From contig CAISYX010000283.1 of the NCBI GenBank assembly GCA_903889815.1, positions 1 to 11,401 of the forward strand: a stretch of 11,401 nucleotides of DNA, in the 5' to 3' direction. Below, piece after piece: positions 1 to 7,045 of the stretch. Numbering within the stretch: the first letter of the stretch is position 1; each line of letters starts with the position of its first letter. The notes below the pieces were generated by a model. The model was not told where the DNA came from, made no database searches, and worked only from the letters and a program-made list of their open reading frames with translations. The DNA is from an uncultured Gammaproteobacteria bacterium (GTDB lineage: Bacteria; Pseudomonadota; Gammaproteobacteria; Pseudomonadales; Pseudohongiellaceae). The position numbers were made by a program, and so were the translations under genes.

Positions 1-203
1 CTTGTTTTCCTGGTACTGGTTCCCGGGCTGGTATTCTTCATGCTCAAAGACAAGACCTTGCTTGTGCGCTGGATCAGCAACCTGCTGCCGCACAATCGTC
101 CACTGATGCTGCAGATGTTGCCGCAGCTGCTGTGCCGGTCAAGGCAATCATCAACGCATGGCCTGACACCACCCGCAAACATCCACTGCAACACCCGCAC
201 TGA
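1..203 (+). pseudogene. perM: PerM/AI-2E family permease remnant (internally deleted, frameshifted; 5' part outside window)
   Basis: Frame 1 from base 1 reads a hydrophobic segment followed by VFFMLKDKTLLVRWISNLLP and HNRPLMLQM (to about base 117). This is the pattern that follows a central membrane helix in PerM/AI-2E family permeases (hydrophobic run, FFxLKD, LPxNR). The reading then loses all resemblance to the family and runs on to a stop at 238-240. In frame 3, from about base 117, the sequence instead reads AVPVKAIINAWPDTTRKHP and stops with TGA at 201-203. KAIINAWPD resembles the C-terminal end of E. coli PerM as I recall it (KAVIHAWPD). The roughly 150 residues expected between these two pieces are absent and the frames differ, so the gene appears broken by an internal deletion. 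A few further residues near AVPV also seem missing. An assembly error is the main alternative. The family assignment is by remembered motif, not by search. Confidence 0.6.
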
Positions 204-285
204 CCCCTCCATTCTGTGCGGCAGCTGGCGGATGTGTTAAAGTCGCCGCCCGTGTCCGACTGACTTCCAGAGTAGAGGAAATGCA

Positions 286-1164
286 ATGATTCAAGGCAGT
301 ATCGTGGCCATCGTCACGCCGATGCTTGCACAGGGTGAGATCGATTTTGAGACTTTCGACCGACTCATTGAATGGCATATCGCCAGTGGTACCGATGCCA
401 TTGTTGTTGCTGGCACTACGGGAGAGTCACCAACGCTCTCAGAAGAAGAGCATTGCGCCCTCATGCGCCATTGTGTCGACAAGGTGGCAGGGCGCCTTCC
501 TGTCATAGCTGGTACTGGCTCGAATTCCACCCGGGAAGCGATCTATTTCACGCGCGCTGCGTTGGAGTATGGTGCAGATGCCTGTCTTCTGGTTGCCCCC
601 TATTACAACAAACCCAGCCAGGAGGGACTCTTTCAGCACTTCAAAAAAGTAGCGGAAGAAGTTGATATAAAACAAATTTTGTATAATGTTCCATCGCGAA
701 CAGGGTGCGACCTTCTGCCCAGTACCGTGTCGCGGCTGGCGGACATGGAAAATGTCGTTGGCATCAAGGAAGCCAGTGGTGACATGGTTCGGTGCCGGGA
801 ATTGCTGAAACTATGTGGTGATCGTATCCGCATCTATGGGGGTGACGATGCCACGGCACGGCAGTTGTTGCTCGAAGGAGGTCACGGCAATATTTCTGTG
901 ACAGCCAATCTCGTGCCAGATCAGATGCGCCGTATGTGTGCGCTGGCCATGCAGGGCCATGCCGATGGCGCCCTGGCAATAGACGCTGGTCTGGCCGGCC
1001 TGCATGAACTGCTTTTTGTAGAAGGCAATCCCGTGCCTGTGAAGTGGGCAATGGCCAAATTGGGTATGATTGGGCCGGGTATCAGGTTGCCCCTGGTGGC
1101 GCTGAGTGCGGGATTCCATGCGGTACTGTCCGATGCAATGCGTCAGGCTGGCCTGCTGAAATAA
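286..1164 (+). CDS. dapA: 4-hydroxy-tetrahydrodipicolinate synthase
   Basis: Condenses pyruvate with aspartate semialdehyde, the first committed step of the diaminopimelate and lysine pathway in the cytoplasm. The 292-residue product has the length of E. coli DapA, and its key residues fall at the same numbers: Thr44 and Thr45 in VVAGTTGES, Tyr107 in APYYNKP, Tyr133 in LYNVPSRTG, Arg138, and the Schiff-base Lys161 in GIKEASGD. A TIM-barrel aldolase fold is therefore expected. The ATG at 286 has the Shine-Dalgarno AGAGGA at 274-279, spaced 6 nt. The stop is TAA. bamC follows after 66 nt, the same neighbour order as in E. coli. One oddity is an AT-rich patch around codons 124-135 containing a perfect TATAAT. 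Confidence 0.97.
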   Translation: MIQGSIVAIVTPMLAQGEIDFETFDRLIEWHIASGTDAIVVAGTTGESPTLSEEEHCALMRHCVDKVAGRLPVIAGTGSNSTREAIYFTRAALEYGADACLLVAPYYNKPSQEGLFQHFKKVAEEVDIKQILYNVPSRTGCDLLPSTVSRLADMENVVGIKEASGDMVRCRELLKLCGDRIRIYGGDDATARQLLLEGGHGNISVTANLVPDQMRRMCALAMQGHADGALAIDAGLAGLHELLFVEGNPVPVKWAMAKLGMIGPGIRLPLVALSAGFHAVLSDAMRQAGLLK

Positions 1165-1230
1165 GGTAGTTTGTTCCTGCGGCATTCGTGCAGGATTTTC
1201 AAAAGCGCACATGCGAACGTGAGATACAAG

Positions 1231-2271
1231 ATGAAGGCACTGAGAGCAATTCTACTGAGCACGGCAGTCAGCACGGTGCTCGCGGGGTGTTCGTACCTGA
1301 CAGGGGATGACGGTGTGTTTCGAGATCGTCAGGGTGACTATCTGGCGTCGCCGGTCATTCCACCCATGACTATCCCAGACACTTTTGACAGCTTCACACT
1401 CGATGTACTTTATGTCGTGCCGGAGAATGTGCCGGCAGACAAGCCATTCTTCATTGATGCGCCGGCACCGCGGGCCATGGATACCAATGTGCGAGAAGGC
1501 GTAGTGGTGCAGCGCTTCGGCGATCGCCGCTGGATAGTCATCGGCGCGGAACCTGGTCAGGTCTGGCCGCGTCTTCGGGACTACTGGTCCACCAATCAGA
1601 CCCCATTGAGCCTTGAAGATCCAGTGACTGCGGTCATGGAAACAGCCTGGCTGGGCGAAGCCGGCAGCCGAAACAAGTATCAGGTCCGCATCGAGCCTGG
1701 CCTGCATGCTGGAAACTCTGAGATATACGTACTGCAGGTAGGGGAAGCTTTTGTGGCAGACACGTCAGCGCCAGTTGTGTGGCCCGAACGCTCGGCCGAT
1801 CTTGACGTTGAAACCCGCATGCTGGATGACATTTCCCTGTATTTGGCCGATCGTACCGATCTATACCGTGCGTCTTCTGTGTCACTGCTGGCCGGCAGCA
1901 TCGAAGCCGAGAGCAAGGCAGGGATAATCCGCACTGCAGATGGTGATACCTTGCAGCTTCGCATCGACTTTGATCGCGCGTGGTCCCAGGTGTCGCAGGC
2001 ACTGGGCAACGCCGATATCGAGATCACCACCAACGAGCGTGCCGCCGCCTTGTTCACGGTGAACTATGCGCCGGTTGCCGAAGAAGACCAGCCTGGATTC
2101 TTCGGAAGGCTGTTCGGAGGAGGCGATGACGAGGATTTCGAGCCTGTTGCCATCACGCTGCGACTGGTCAACGAAGAAGGCGCGATCCGGCTGATACCGG
2201 AATCTGACGAGTCTGTCAGCGTTGAAGTGCGCGATGCGCTGATCCGCGCTGTCCACACCAATCTGATCTGA
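1231..2271 (+). CDS. bamC: Outer membrane protein assembly factor BamC (NlpB lipoprotein)
   Basis: Lipoprotein subunit of the BAM complex, which inserts beta-barrel proteins into the outer membrane. The product is 346 residues if started at the ATG at 1231, close to E. coli BamC (about 344). This start gives a clean lipoprotein signal, MKALRAILLS onward, ending in lipobox LAGC with the lipidated Cys at residue 20. A TTG at 1171 is in frame but would put 20 extra polar residues before the signal, so I reject it. Directly after the Cys, SYLTGDDGVFRDRQGDYL and IPPM match the conserved unstructured N-terminal segment of BamC that binds BamD. The rest should form two helix-grip domains. A weak GAGA at 1221-1224 serves as ribosome binding site. 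It lies between dapA and rmuC on the same strand, probably cotranscribed. Confidence 0.93.
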   Translation: MKALRAILLSTAVSTVLAGCSYLTGDDGVFRDRQGDYLASPVIPPMTIPDTFDSFTLDVLYVVPENVPADKPFFIDAPAPRAMDTNVREGVVVQRFGDRRWIVIGAEPGQVWPRLRDYWSTNQTPLSLEDPVTAVMETAWLGEAGSRNKYQVRIEPGLHAGNSEIYVLQVGEAFVADTSAPVVWPERSADLDVETRMLDDISLYLADRTDLYRASSVSLLAGSIEAESKAGIIRTADGDTLQLRIDFDRAWSQVSQALGNADIEITTNERAAALFTVNYAPVAEEDQPGFFGRLFGGGDDEDFEPVAITLRLVNEEGAIRLIPESDESVSVEVRDALIRAVHTNLI

Positions 2272-2307
2272 GTCCTTGTGGCGAGCCTCTATTGGTTTCG
2301 CTCAGCC

Positions 2308-2313
2308 GGAGGT
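2308..2313 (+). promoter_or_regulatory. Ribosome binding site that sets the rmuC TTG start
   Basis: GGAGGT, a near-perfect Shine-Dalgarno, lies 7 nt before the TTG at 2321. An earlier in-frame TTG at 2276 has no such site and would add a non-conserved 15-residue extension before the membrane helix. The site therefore decides the start in favour of 2321. Confidence 0.75.
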
Positions 2314-2320
2314 AATCCCG

Positions 2321-3688
2321 TTGACATTGACTCCTGAGCTGCTGGCTGCGGCAGCGATCGCCCTGGTACTTGGCGTCATTTGTGCTGCGATCTTCCTGCG
2401 TCGGTCGCCCGATCTTTCGGGAGCCGTGGCCACATTGGAAGAGCGCGTCAATTCTCGTCAGTCTGAGCTTGACCGCAAGAGCACTCGACTTGCAGCTGTT
2501 GAAGCAGACATGGCTGCACTTCAGGAAGTTGCTTCCAGGTACCGAGAGCAGATCGCGCAGTTGCATACCACACTGGAGCAGGAGCGTCGGCAGGGCAGCG
2601 AAAAACTCGCATTGCTCAGTGACTCGCGTGAACAGATGACTCTGCAATTCAAGGCAATTGCTGCGGACATTCTGGAAGACAAAAGCCGCCGATTTGCAGC
2701 CAGCAACAAGGAAAGCATTGGCGAGATTCTCCGCCCGCTGAGCGAGAAGATTCAGCACTTTGAGAAAAGGGTGGAAGAAACCTACGACAAGGAAGCCAAG
2801 GAACGCTTCTCACTGGCCAGTGAAATCCGCAATCTGCAGGCTCTCAATGCGCGTATCAGCGAAGACGCAGTCAATCTGACCAACGCCTTGAAGGGTGAGA
2901 GCAAGACACAAGGCACCTGGGGCGAAGTCATTCTCGAGACCATCCTCGAGAAATCCGGATTGGTGAAGGGGCGGGAGTATCAGACCCAGGTCAGTCTGAA
3001 ATCCGAAGACGGTTCGCGTTCACAGCCTGATGTCATCGTGCACATGCCTGAGAACAAACAGATCATCATTGATGCCAAAGTGTCCCTGAAAGCTTACGAG
3101 TCCTTCTGCTCGGAGCACGACCCGGACAGGCGTGCCGAATGCCTGCGCCAGCACGTTCAATCCATTCGCAACCACGTCAAGACATTGAGCAGCAAGGACT
3201 ACCAGAACCTGCTGTCACTCAATTCACTCGATTTCGTGCTGCTCTTTATGCCCGTTGAAGCGGCATTCTCAGTAGCTGTTCAACAGGACGGTGAACTTTT
3301 TACCAGAGCCTTCGACAAAAACATCATACTGGTCGGGCCGTCGACGCTGCTTGCCACGCTGCGCACGATCCAGAACATCTGGCGCTACGAACACCAGAAT
3401 CAGAATGCCCTTCAGATTGCCAGTTCCGCCGGAGCGCTTTATGACAAGTTCGTGGCCTTTGCGGGGGATCTGGAAGAAATCGGGCATCGCATCGAGGCGA
3501 CTCAAAAAAGTTACGACAAGGCACACAACAAGCTTGCTTCAGGAAAGGGCAATCTGGTGAGCCGCATTGAAAATCTGAAGAAGCTTGGGGCACGGGCCAG
3601 CAAGAAGCATTCTAATCAACTTTTAGCCAAGGCAGATTCAGGCCACGGAGAGCTGCTTGAGGACCTGCGTGAGCAGGAATCTGAATGA
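2321..3688 (+). CDS. rmuC: DNA recombination protein RmuC homologue
   Basis: RmuC family proteins limit recombination at inverted repeats in E. coli and carry a PD-(D/E)xK nuclease-like core; the biochemical activity is poorly defined. Starting at TTG 2321 gives 455 residues (E. coli about 475). Residues about 6-26 form one N-terminal membrane helix (LLAAAAIALVLGVICAAIFL). A long charged coiled coil rich in Glu, Arg and Gln follows to about residue 120. The conserved core then begins: GTWGE at 198-202, LEKSGL, QPDVIVHMP with Asp237, and IIIDAKVSLKAYE with Asp251 and Lys253, which are the likely nuclease-fold residues. The C-terminal part is helical, with KLASGKGNL and a tail of charged residues. 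The gene starts about 50 nt after bamC and its stop overlaps the miaE start (ATGA). Confidence 0.92.
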   Translation: MTLTPELLAAAAIALVLGVICAAIFLRRSPDLSGAVATLEERVNSRQSELDRKSTRLAAVEADMAALQEVASRYREQIAQLHTTLEQERRQGSEKLALLSDSREQMTLQFKAIAADILEDKSRRFAASNKESIGEILRPLSEKIQHFEKRVEETYDKEAKERFSLASEIRNLQALNARISEDAVNLTNALKGESKTQGTWGEVILETILEKSGLVKGREYQTQVSLKSEDGSRSQPDVIVHMPENKQIIIDAKVSLKAYESFCSEHDPDRRAECLRQHVQSIRNHVKTLSSKDYQNLLSLNSLDFVLLFMPVEAAFSVAVQQDGELFTRAFDKNIILVGPSTLLATLRTIQNIWRYEHQNQNALQIASSAGALYDKFVAFAGDLEEIGHRIEATQKSYDKAHNKLASGKGNLVSRIENLKKLGARASKKHSNQLLAKADSGHGELLEDLREQESE

Positions 3689-4317
3689 GCAGCTCCGCCG
3701 CCATGCTGGACGAGATTCTCGCATTTCTTCCCTGCCGAACACCGGATGCCTGGCTGGACGAAGCACTTCGACAGCAGGACATTCTGCTTGTCGATCATGC
3801 CAATTGCGAGAAGAAGGCGGCGGCCACGGCAATGAGCCTGCTGTACAAATTCTCGGAACACACGGAGTTGTTGCGCAAGATGTCTCGTCTTGCCCGTGAA
3901 GAGTTGCTGCATTTCGAACAGGTGGTCAATCTGCTGGCCGAACGCGGAATTCGCTACATCCATCTTGGCGCTTCGCGTTATGCCGGAGGCCTGCGCGATC
4001 AGCTTCGCAAGGATGCGAAGGGCCAGATGATCGATACCTTGATTGTAGGGGCTTTTGTGGAAGCGCGTTCCTGTGAACGCTTCGCACGTCTTGTGCCGTT
4101 GCTTGACCCTGATCTGGCGAAGTTCTATCGCAGCCTGCTGCGCTCTGAAGCCCGCCACTTCGAGGATTATCTGGCGCTTGCAGCGCTGTACAGTGAAGAG
4201 GACATTGCACCTCATGTGCAGCGCATACGCGAGGTTGAGCGCTTGCTGATCAGCACAGAGGACCCCGTGTTCCGGTTTCACAGCGGCGTACCGGCGCAGC
4301 GCTTGCCATCACACTAA
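3685..4317 (+). CDS. miaE: tRNA-(ms2io6A37) hydroxylase MiaE
   Basis: Non-haem diiron monooxygenase that hydroxylates the isopentenyl group of ms2i6A at position 37 of tRNAs reading UNN codons. The 210-residue product carries the expected ligand set in a ferritin-like four-helix bundle: Glu42 in NCEKKAA, Glu73 and His76 in REELLHFEQV, Glu126 in FVEARSCERF, Glu155 and His158 in SEARHFEDY. The stretch GIRYIHLGASRYAGGL is also typical of MiaE. The ATG overlaps the rmuC TGA by 4 nt, so translational coupling is likely. The stop TAA overlaps the stop of the convergent LRR lipoprotein gene. Presence of miaE implies that miaA and miaB exist elsewhere in the genome. Confidence 0.95.
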   Translation: MSSSAAMLDEILAFLPCRTPDAWLDEALRQQDILLVDHANCEKKAAATAMSLLYKFSEHTELLRKMSRLAREELLHFEQVVNLLAERGIRYIHLGASRYAGGLRDQLRKDAKGQMIDTLIVGAFVEARSCERFARLVPLLDPDLAKFYRSLLRSEARHFEDYLALAALYSEEDIAPHVQRIREVERLLISTEDPVFRFHSGVPAQRLPSH

Positions 4318-4817
4318 CGGCGACAGGCCGCCGGTCTGCCCAGATTGCGTTGGAGTCGCTCCTGCAGCGTGTCAAGCTGGCGACACAGAATACCGTCATT
4401 TCCGGTAAACACTGCCGACGCAAGTGAGTTGAGGGAAAACAGGGGCGCGATGTCCGTGATCTGATTGTCAGCGGCATTCAGTCCGCCGATGCGGGGCAGG
4501 GCGCTCAATGGGGCCAGGCTGCTGATGCTGTTGTTGCTGACATCCAGAAACTGCAGGGTGGACAACGCGCCGATGCCTTCGATGTCTTCAATTTCCCATC
4601 CCGGGCAGGACAACACTGCGAGCGTTTCAAATGTCGCACCTGGCTGCTGCAACGCGAAATTCACGCAAGCCTGCAGGCCGGCATCGGTAAACCGGTATTG
4701 CGCCGCACCCGGCCGTGGATCGAATATCGTTTGATCGTTGATGCTCACGGCGAACTGTTGCGAACAGGCAGCCATCGTGAGCATGCCTGTGACACTGATC
4801 CATCTGGAAATTCCCAC
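4314..4817 (-). CDS. Leucine-rich-repeat lipoprotein, function unknown
   Basis: I do not recognise a named gene. With the GTG start at 4817 the product is 167 residues. It begins with a short signal, MGISRWISVTGMLTMAAC, ending in a lipobox-like LTMAAC with Cys18; Met at -3 is atypical, so lipidation is probable but not certain. The mature part has LRRs of exact 22-residue period: about residues 63-84, 85-106, 107-128 and 129-150. The clearest two are LSTLQFLDVSNNSISSLAPL and LPRIGGLNAADNQITDIAPL. Four Cys (about residues 51, 71, 145, 165) bracket the repeats and could form capping disulfides, consistent with export. A start at 4910 is possible in frame but would bury the signal peptide behind 31 polar residues. 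The role is probably protein-protein binding at the envelope. The gene lies between conserved genes on the opposite strand and looks accessory. Confidence 0.8.
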   Translation of the reverse strand: MGISRWISVTGMLTMAACSQQFAVSINDQTIFDPRPGAAQYRFTDAGLQACVNFALQQPGATFETLAVLSCPGWEIEDIEGIGALSTLQFLDVSNNSISSLAPLSALPRIGGLNAADNQITDIAPLFSLNSLASAVFTGNDGILCRQLDTLQERLQRNLGRPAACRR

Positions 4818-4823
4818 TCTCGC

Positions 4824-4829
4824 TTCCTT
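4824..4829 (-). promoter_or_regulatory. Ribosome binding site for the LRR lipoprotein GTG start
   Basis: On the minus strand AAGGAA lies 6 nt before GTG 4817. It supports this start over the upstream in-frame ATG at 4910 and restores a normal lipoprotein signal peptide. Confidence 0.6.
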
Positions 4830-4854
4830 GCGCCCGCTGGCGCGTGCGGGCGCA
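4829..4854 (-). repeat. Perfect 9-bp GC-rich inverted repeat beside the LRR gene ribosome binding site
   Basis: TGCGCCCGC (4829-4837) and GCGGGCGCA (4846-4854) are exact reverse complements around an 8-nt loop. In the minus-strand transcript the 3' arm runs straight into the AAGGAA ribosome binding site of the LRR lipoprotein gene. No T-run follows on either strand, so it is not a typical intrinsic terminator. It could be a 5' leader hairpin or a protein-binding palindrome. Function is inferred only from position. Confidence 0.5.
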
Positions 4855-4914
4855 TGACTGGCTTGCCATGCATTGATCCGCGTGCTGCCAGCATACCTGA
4901 TCGGCCGCACGCTG

Positions 4915-4943
4915 TGGAATTCACGCGCGAGTCCAGTTAGTAT
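4915..4943 (+). promoter_or_regulatory. Weak candidate promoter for the prolyl isomerase gene
   Basis: TAGTAT at 4938-4943 matches 4 of 6 of the -10 consensus, with a poor -35 match (TGGAAT, 4915-4920) 17 bp upstream. The position, about 40 nt before the ATG in a divergent intergenic region where a promoter must lie, is the main support. Confidence 0.25.
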
Positions 4944-4983
4944 GCGACTCCGTCAATTCCCACTCCCACTCAAGGATCGCACC

Positions 4984-5691
4984 ATGACATTCAACCGCAC
5001 ACTGAGCCTGCGCAGCGCAATTGTGGCTCTCTCCCTTTCTGCATTTCATGTGCAGGCTGCAGACGGTGGTGTTGATCTCACCTCCGAGCAGAACCAGATC
5101 AGTTACAGCATCGGCGTGAACATCGGCCAGAACCTGCAAGGGCAGGGCATCATGGATTCAGTCAATCTGGAGGCTTTTTTCGAGGGCATCACCGATGTCA
5201 TCGCCGGGGAGCCGAAACTCACAATGGAACAGATGATGACCGCGCTGCAGTCGTTCCAGCAGCGACTCGCTGAAGAGCAGGCGGCTGCGGATTCTGCAGC
5301 ACAGGCGGAAAGCGAAGCTTTCCTTGCGGCGAACGCGCAGGCGGAAGGTGTGATCACAACAGCTTCCGGCTTGCAGTATCAGGTGCTGGCCTCCGGCGAC
5401 GCTGCAGGCACTTCTCCCACGCTGGCAGACTCCGTGCTTGCGCATTACCACGGCACATTCATTGACGGCACCGTGTTTGACAGTTCCGTAGAGCGTGGCG
5501 AGCCCGCGGAATTCGGGGTCAGCCAGGTGATTGCTGGCTGGACTGAAGCGCTCCAGCTGATGAAAAAAGGCGACAAGTGGAAACTGTTCATTCCTTCTGC
5601 CCTTGCCTACGGCGAGACCGGTTCCGGCCCCATCGGACCGCACTCTGCGCTGGTGTTTGAGGTCGAGTTGTTGCAGATCAACGGTCAATAA
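4984..5691 (+). CDS. Periplasmic FKBP-type peptidyl-prolyl cis-trans isomerase (Mip/FkpA-like)
   Basis: Catalyses proline isomerisation and acts as a folding chaperone in the periplasm or at the outer membrane. The ATG at 4984 has AAGGA at 4972-4976, spaced 7 nt, and gives 235 residues, near Legionella Mip (233) and shorter than E. coli FkpA. Residues 1-25 are a signal peptide (hydrophobic core AIVALSLSA, cleavage after VQA). Residues 30-90 are the FKBP_N dimerisation domain (ISYSIGVNIGQNL), followed by an Ala/Glu-rich linker helix at about 90-120. Residues 145-233 are the FKBP domain with the usual pocket residues Tyr155, Phe165, Asp166, Val182, Ile183, Trp186, Tyr209 and Phe225. I cannot separate mip, fkpA and fklB naming from sequence alone. 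The M18 peptidase gene follows after 22 nt. Confidence 0.92.
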   Translation: MTFNRTLSLRSAIVALSLSAFHVQAADGGVDLTSEQNQISYSIGVNIGQNLQGQGIMDSVNLEAFFEGITDVIAGEPKLTMEQMMTALQSFQQRLAEEQAAADSAAQAESEAFLAANAQAEGVITTASGLQYQVLASGDAAGTSPTLADSVLAHYHGTFIDGTVFDSSVERGEPAEFGVSQVIAGWTEALQLMKKGDKWKLFIPSALAYGETGSGPIGPHSALVFEVELLQINGQ

Positions 5692-5713
5692 GCGTAAAGC
5701 CGGGAGAGACGCG

Positions 5714-7045
5714 ATGGATATCCACGATTTCAATGCGGGTTTGTTGAAATTCATCGCAGCCTCTCCCACGCCCTTTCATGCGGTGCTCAGCCTGGGGGGG
5801 CGTCTCCAGGCCGCTGGCTTCGAAAAGCTCGACGAGATGCAGTCCTGGCAGCTGGAGCCCGGCAGGCGCTATTACGTGACCCGCAATGGCTCGTCCCTGA
5901 TTGCCTTCACCCTGCCCAACCAAGCACCTGCAAAGAACAATCCCCTGGCCGTTCGGCTGGTGGGGGCGCATACCGACAGCCCTTGTCTGCGCGTGAAGCC
6001 TCTGCCTGATCTGCGCAAGAACAACTATGTGCAGCTGGGCGTCGAAGTGTATGGTGGCGTGCTGCTCAATCCCTGGTTTGACCGGGATCTTTCTCTGGCC
6101 GGCCGCGTGGATTACCTGTGCGAAGATCAGTCGCTGAAATCCTGCCTCATTGATCTGCGTCGTCCGGTAGCCATCATCCCGAGTCTTGCCATTCATCTTG
6201 ATCGAGAGGCCAATCAGAGCAAGTCGATCAACGCCCAGAAGGATCTGCCGCCAGTGCTTTCCATAGCCGGTGTGCGAGACGGGTCTTTCGACGATCTGCT
6301 CCTGACACATCTGCAGGAACACGCTGGCGCCGCCGATGCGGTACGTGTTCTCAGCCATGAATTGAGTTTTTACGATACGCAGTTGCCAGCCATCATCGGG
6401 CTGCATGGCGAATTCATCGCGTCTGCACGCCTGGACAACCTGCTTAGCTGCCATGTGGGACTCGAGGCCTTGCTCCAAGCGACAGGAGACACGTGCAACA
6501 TGCTGATCTGTTCCGATCACGAAGAAGTGGGCAGCACCTCTTCTTCCGGTGCACAGGGTCCGTTTCTGCGTTCTGTTCTGGAACGTATCATTGCCAGTGG
6601 CGCTGAGACGTCGCACAGTCGCGCTGAAGATCTGGAGCGCGTGATTCGCAGTTCCATTCTGTTGTCCATCGACAATGCGCACGGCGTGCATCCGAATTTC
6701 ATGGAAAAGCACGATGGCAATCATGGTCCCTTGTTGAATCAGGGGCCCGTCATCAAGATCAACGCCAATCAGCGCTATGCGAGCAACAGCCGGTCCATCG
6801 CGTACTTCAAATCGCTTTGCCTGCAGGCGGACGTGCCAGTGCAAAGCTTCGTCGTGCGCAGCGACATGGCCTGTGGCAGTACCATAGGCCCCATCACTGC
6901 AGCAGGCATCGGCATCGAAACCGTCGATGTTGGAGTGCCGACATTTGCCATGCACTCCATTCGCGAACTGGCAGGCAGCGAAGATGCCTTCAATCTCTGC
7001 AAGGCAGTGCGCGTCTTTTTCAACGCGGCGCCGGTTCGCGTCTGA
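5714..7045 (+). CDS. apeB: M18 family zinc aminopeptidase (aspartyl aminopeptidase family)
   Basis: Cytoplasmic dinuclear zinc aminopeptidase that removes N-terminal residues, preferably acidic ones in characterised relatives. The ATG at 5714 with GGGAGAG just upstream gives 443 residues, typical of bacterial M18 enzymes (about 430-450). The N-terminus SPTPFHAV is a family signature. Predicted ligands and catalytic residues are His86 and Asp88 in GAHTDSP, Asp241 in ASARLDNLL, Glu270 (base) and Glu271 in SDHEEVGS, Asp320 in SIDNAHGVHPN, and His414 in FAMHSIRE. The insertion expected for the dodecamer-forming domain lies between about residues 95 and 230. Its end overlaps the convergent mnmC gene by 26 bp. 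It is probably cotranscribed with the prolyl isomerase gene. Confidence 0.94.
   Translation: MDIHDFNAGLLKFIAASPTPFHAVLSLGGRLQAAGFEKLDEMQSWQLEPGRRYYVTRNGSSLIAFTLPNQAPAKNNPLAVRLVGAHTDSPCLRVKPLPDLRKNNYVQLGVEVYGGVLLNPWFDRDLSLAGRVDYLCEDQSLKSCLIDLRRPVAIIPSLAIHLDREANQSKSINAQKDLPPVLSIAGVRDGSFDDLLLTHLQEHAGAADAVRVLSHELSFYDTQLPAIIGLHGEFIASARLDNLLSCHVGLEALLQATGDTCNMLICSDHEEVGSTSSSGAQGPFLRSVLERIIASGAETSHSRAEDLERVIRSSILLSIDNAHGVHPNFMEKHDGNHGPLLNQGPVIKINANQRYASNSRSIAYFKSLCLQADVPVQSFVVRSDMACGSTIGPITAAGIGIETVDVGVPTFAMHSIRELAGSEDAFNLCKAVRVFFNAAPVRV

Noticed and set aside
40..240. Complete 66-residue small protein starting at ATG 40
   Set aside because: Its first half is the interior of a permease gene already open from base 1, and its second half is an out-of-frame reading of the same gene's tail. 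It is not an independent gene.
211..242. Promoter for dapA around GTTAAA
   Set aside because: The -10-like match has no acceptable -35 at 16-18 bp, so I do not list it as a feature.
1171..1230. Upstream TTG start for bamC
   Set aside because: It would place 20 polar residues before the lipoprotein signal peptide and has no ribosome binding site.
4829..4854. Intrinsic terminator at the GC-rich hairpin
   Set aside because: No U-run follows the stem on either strand.
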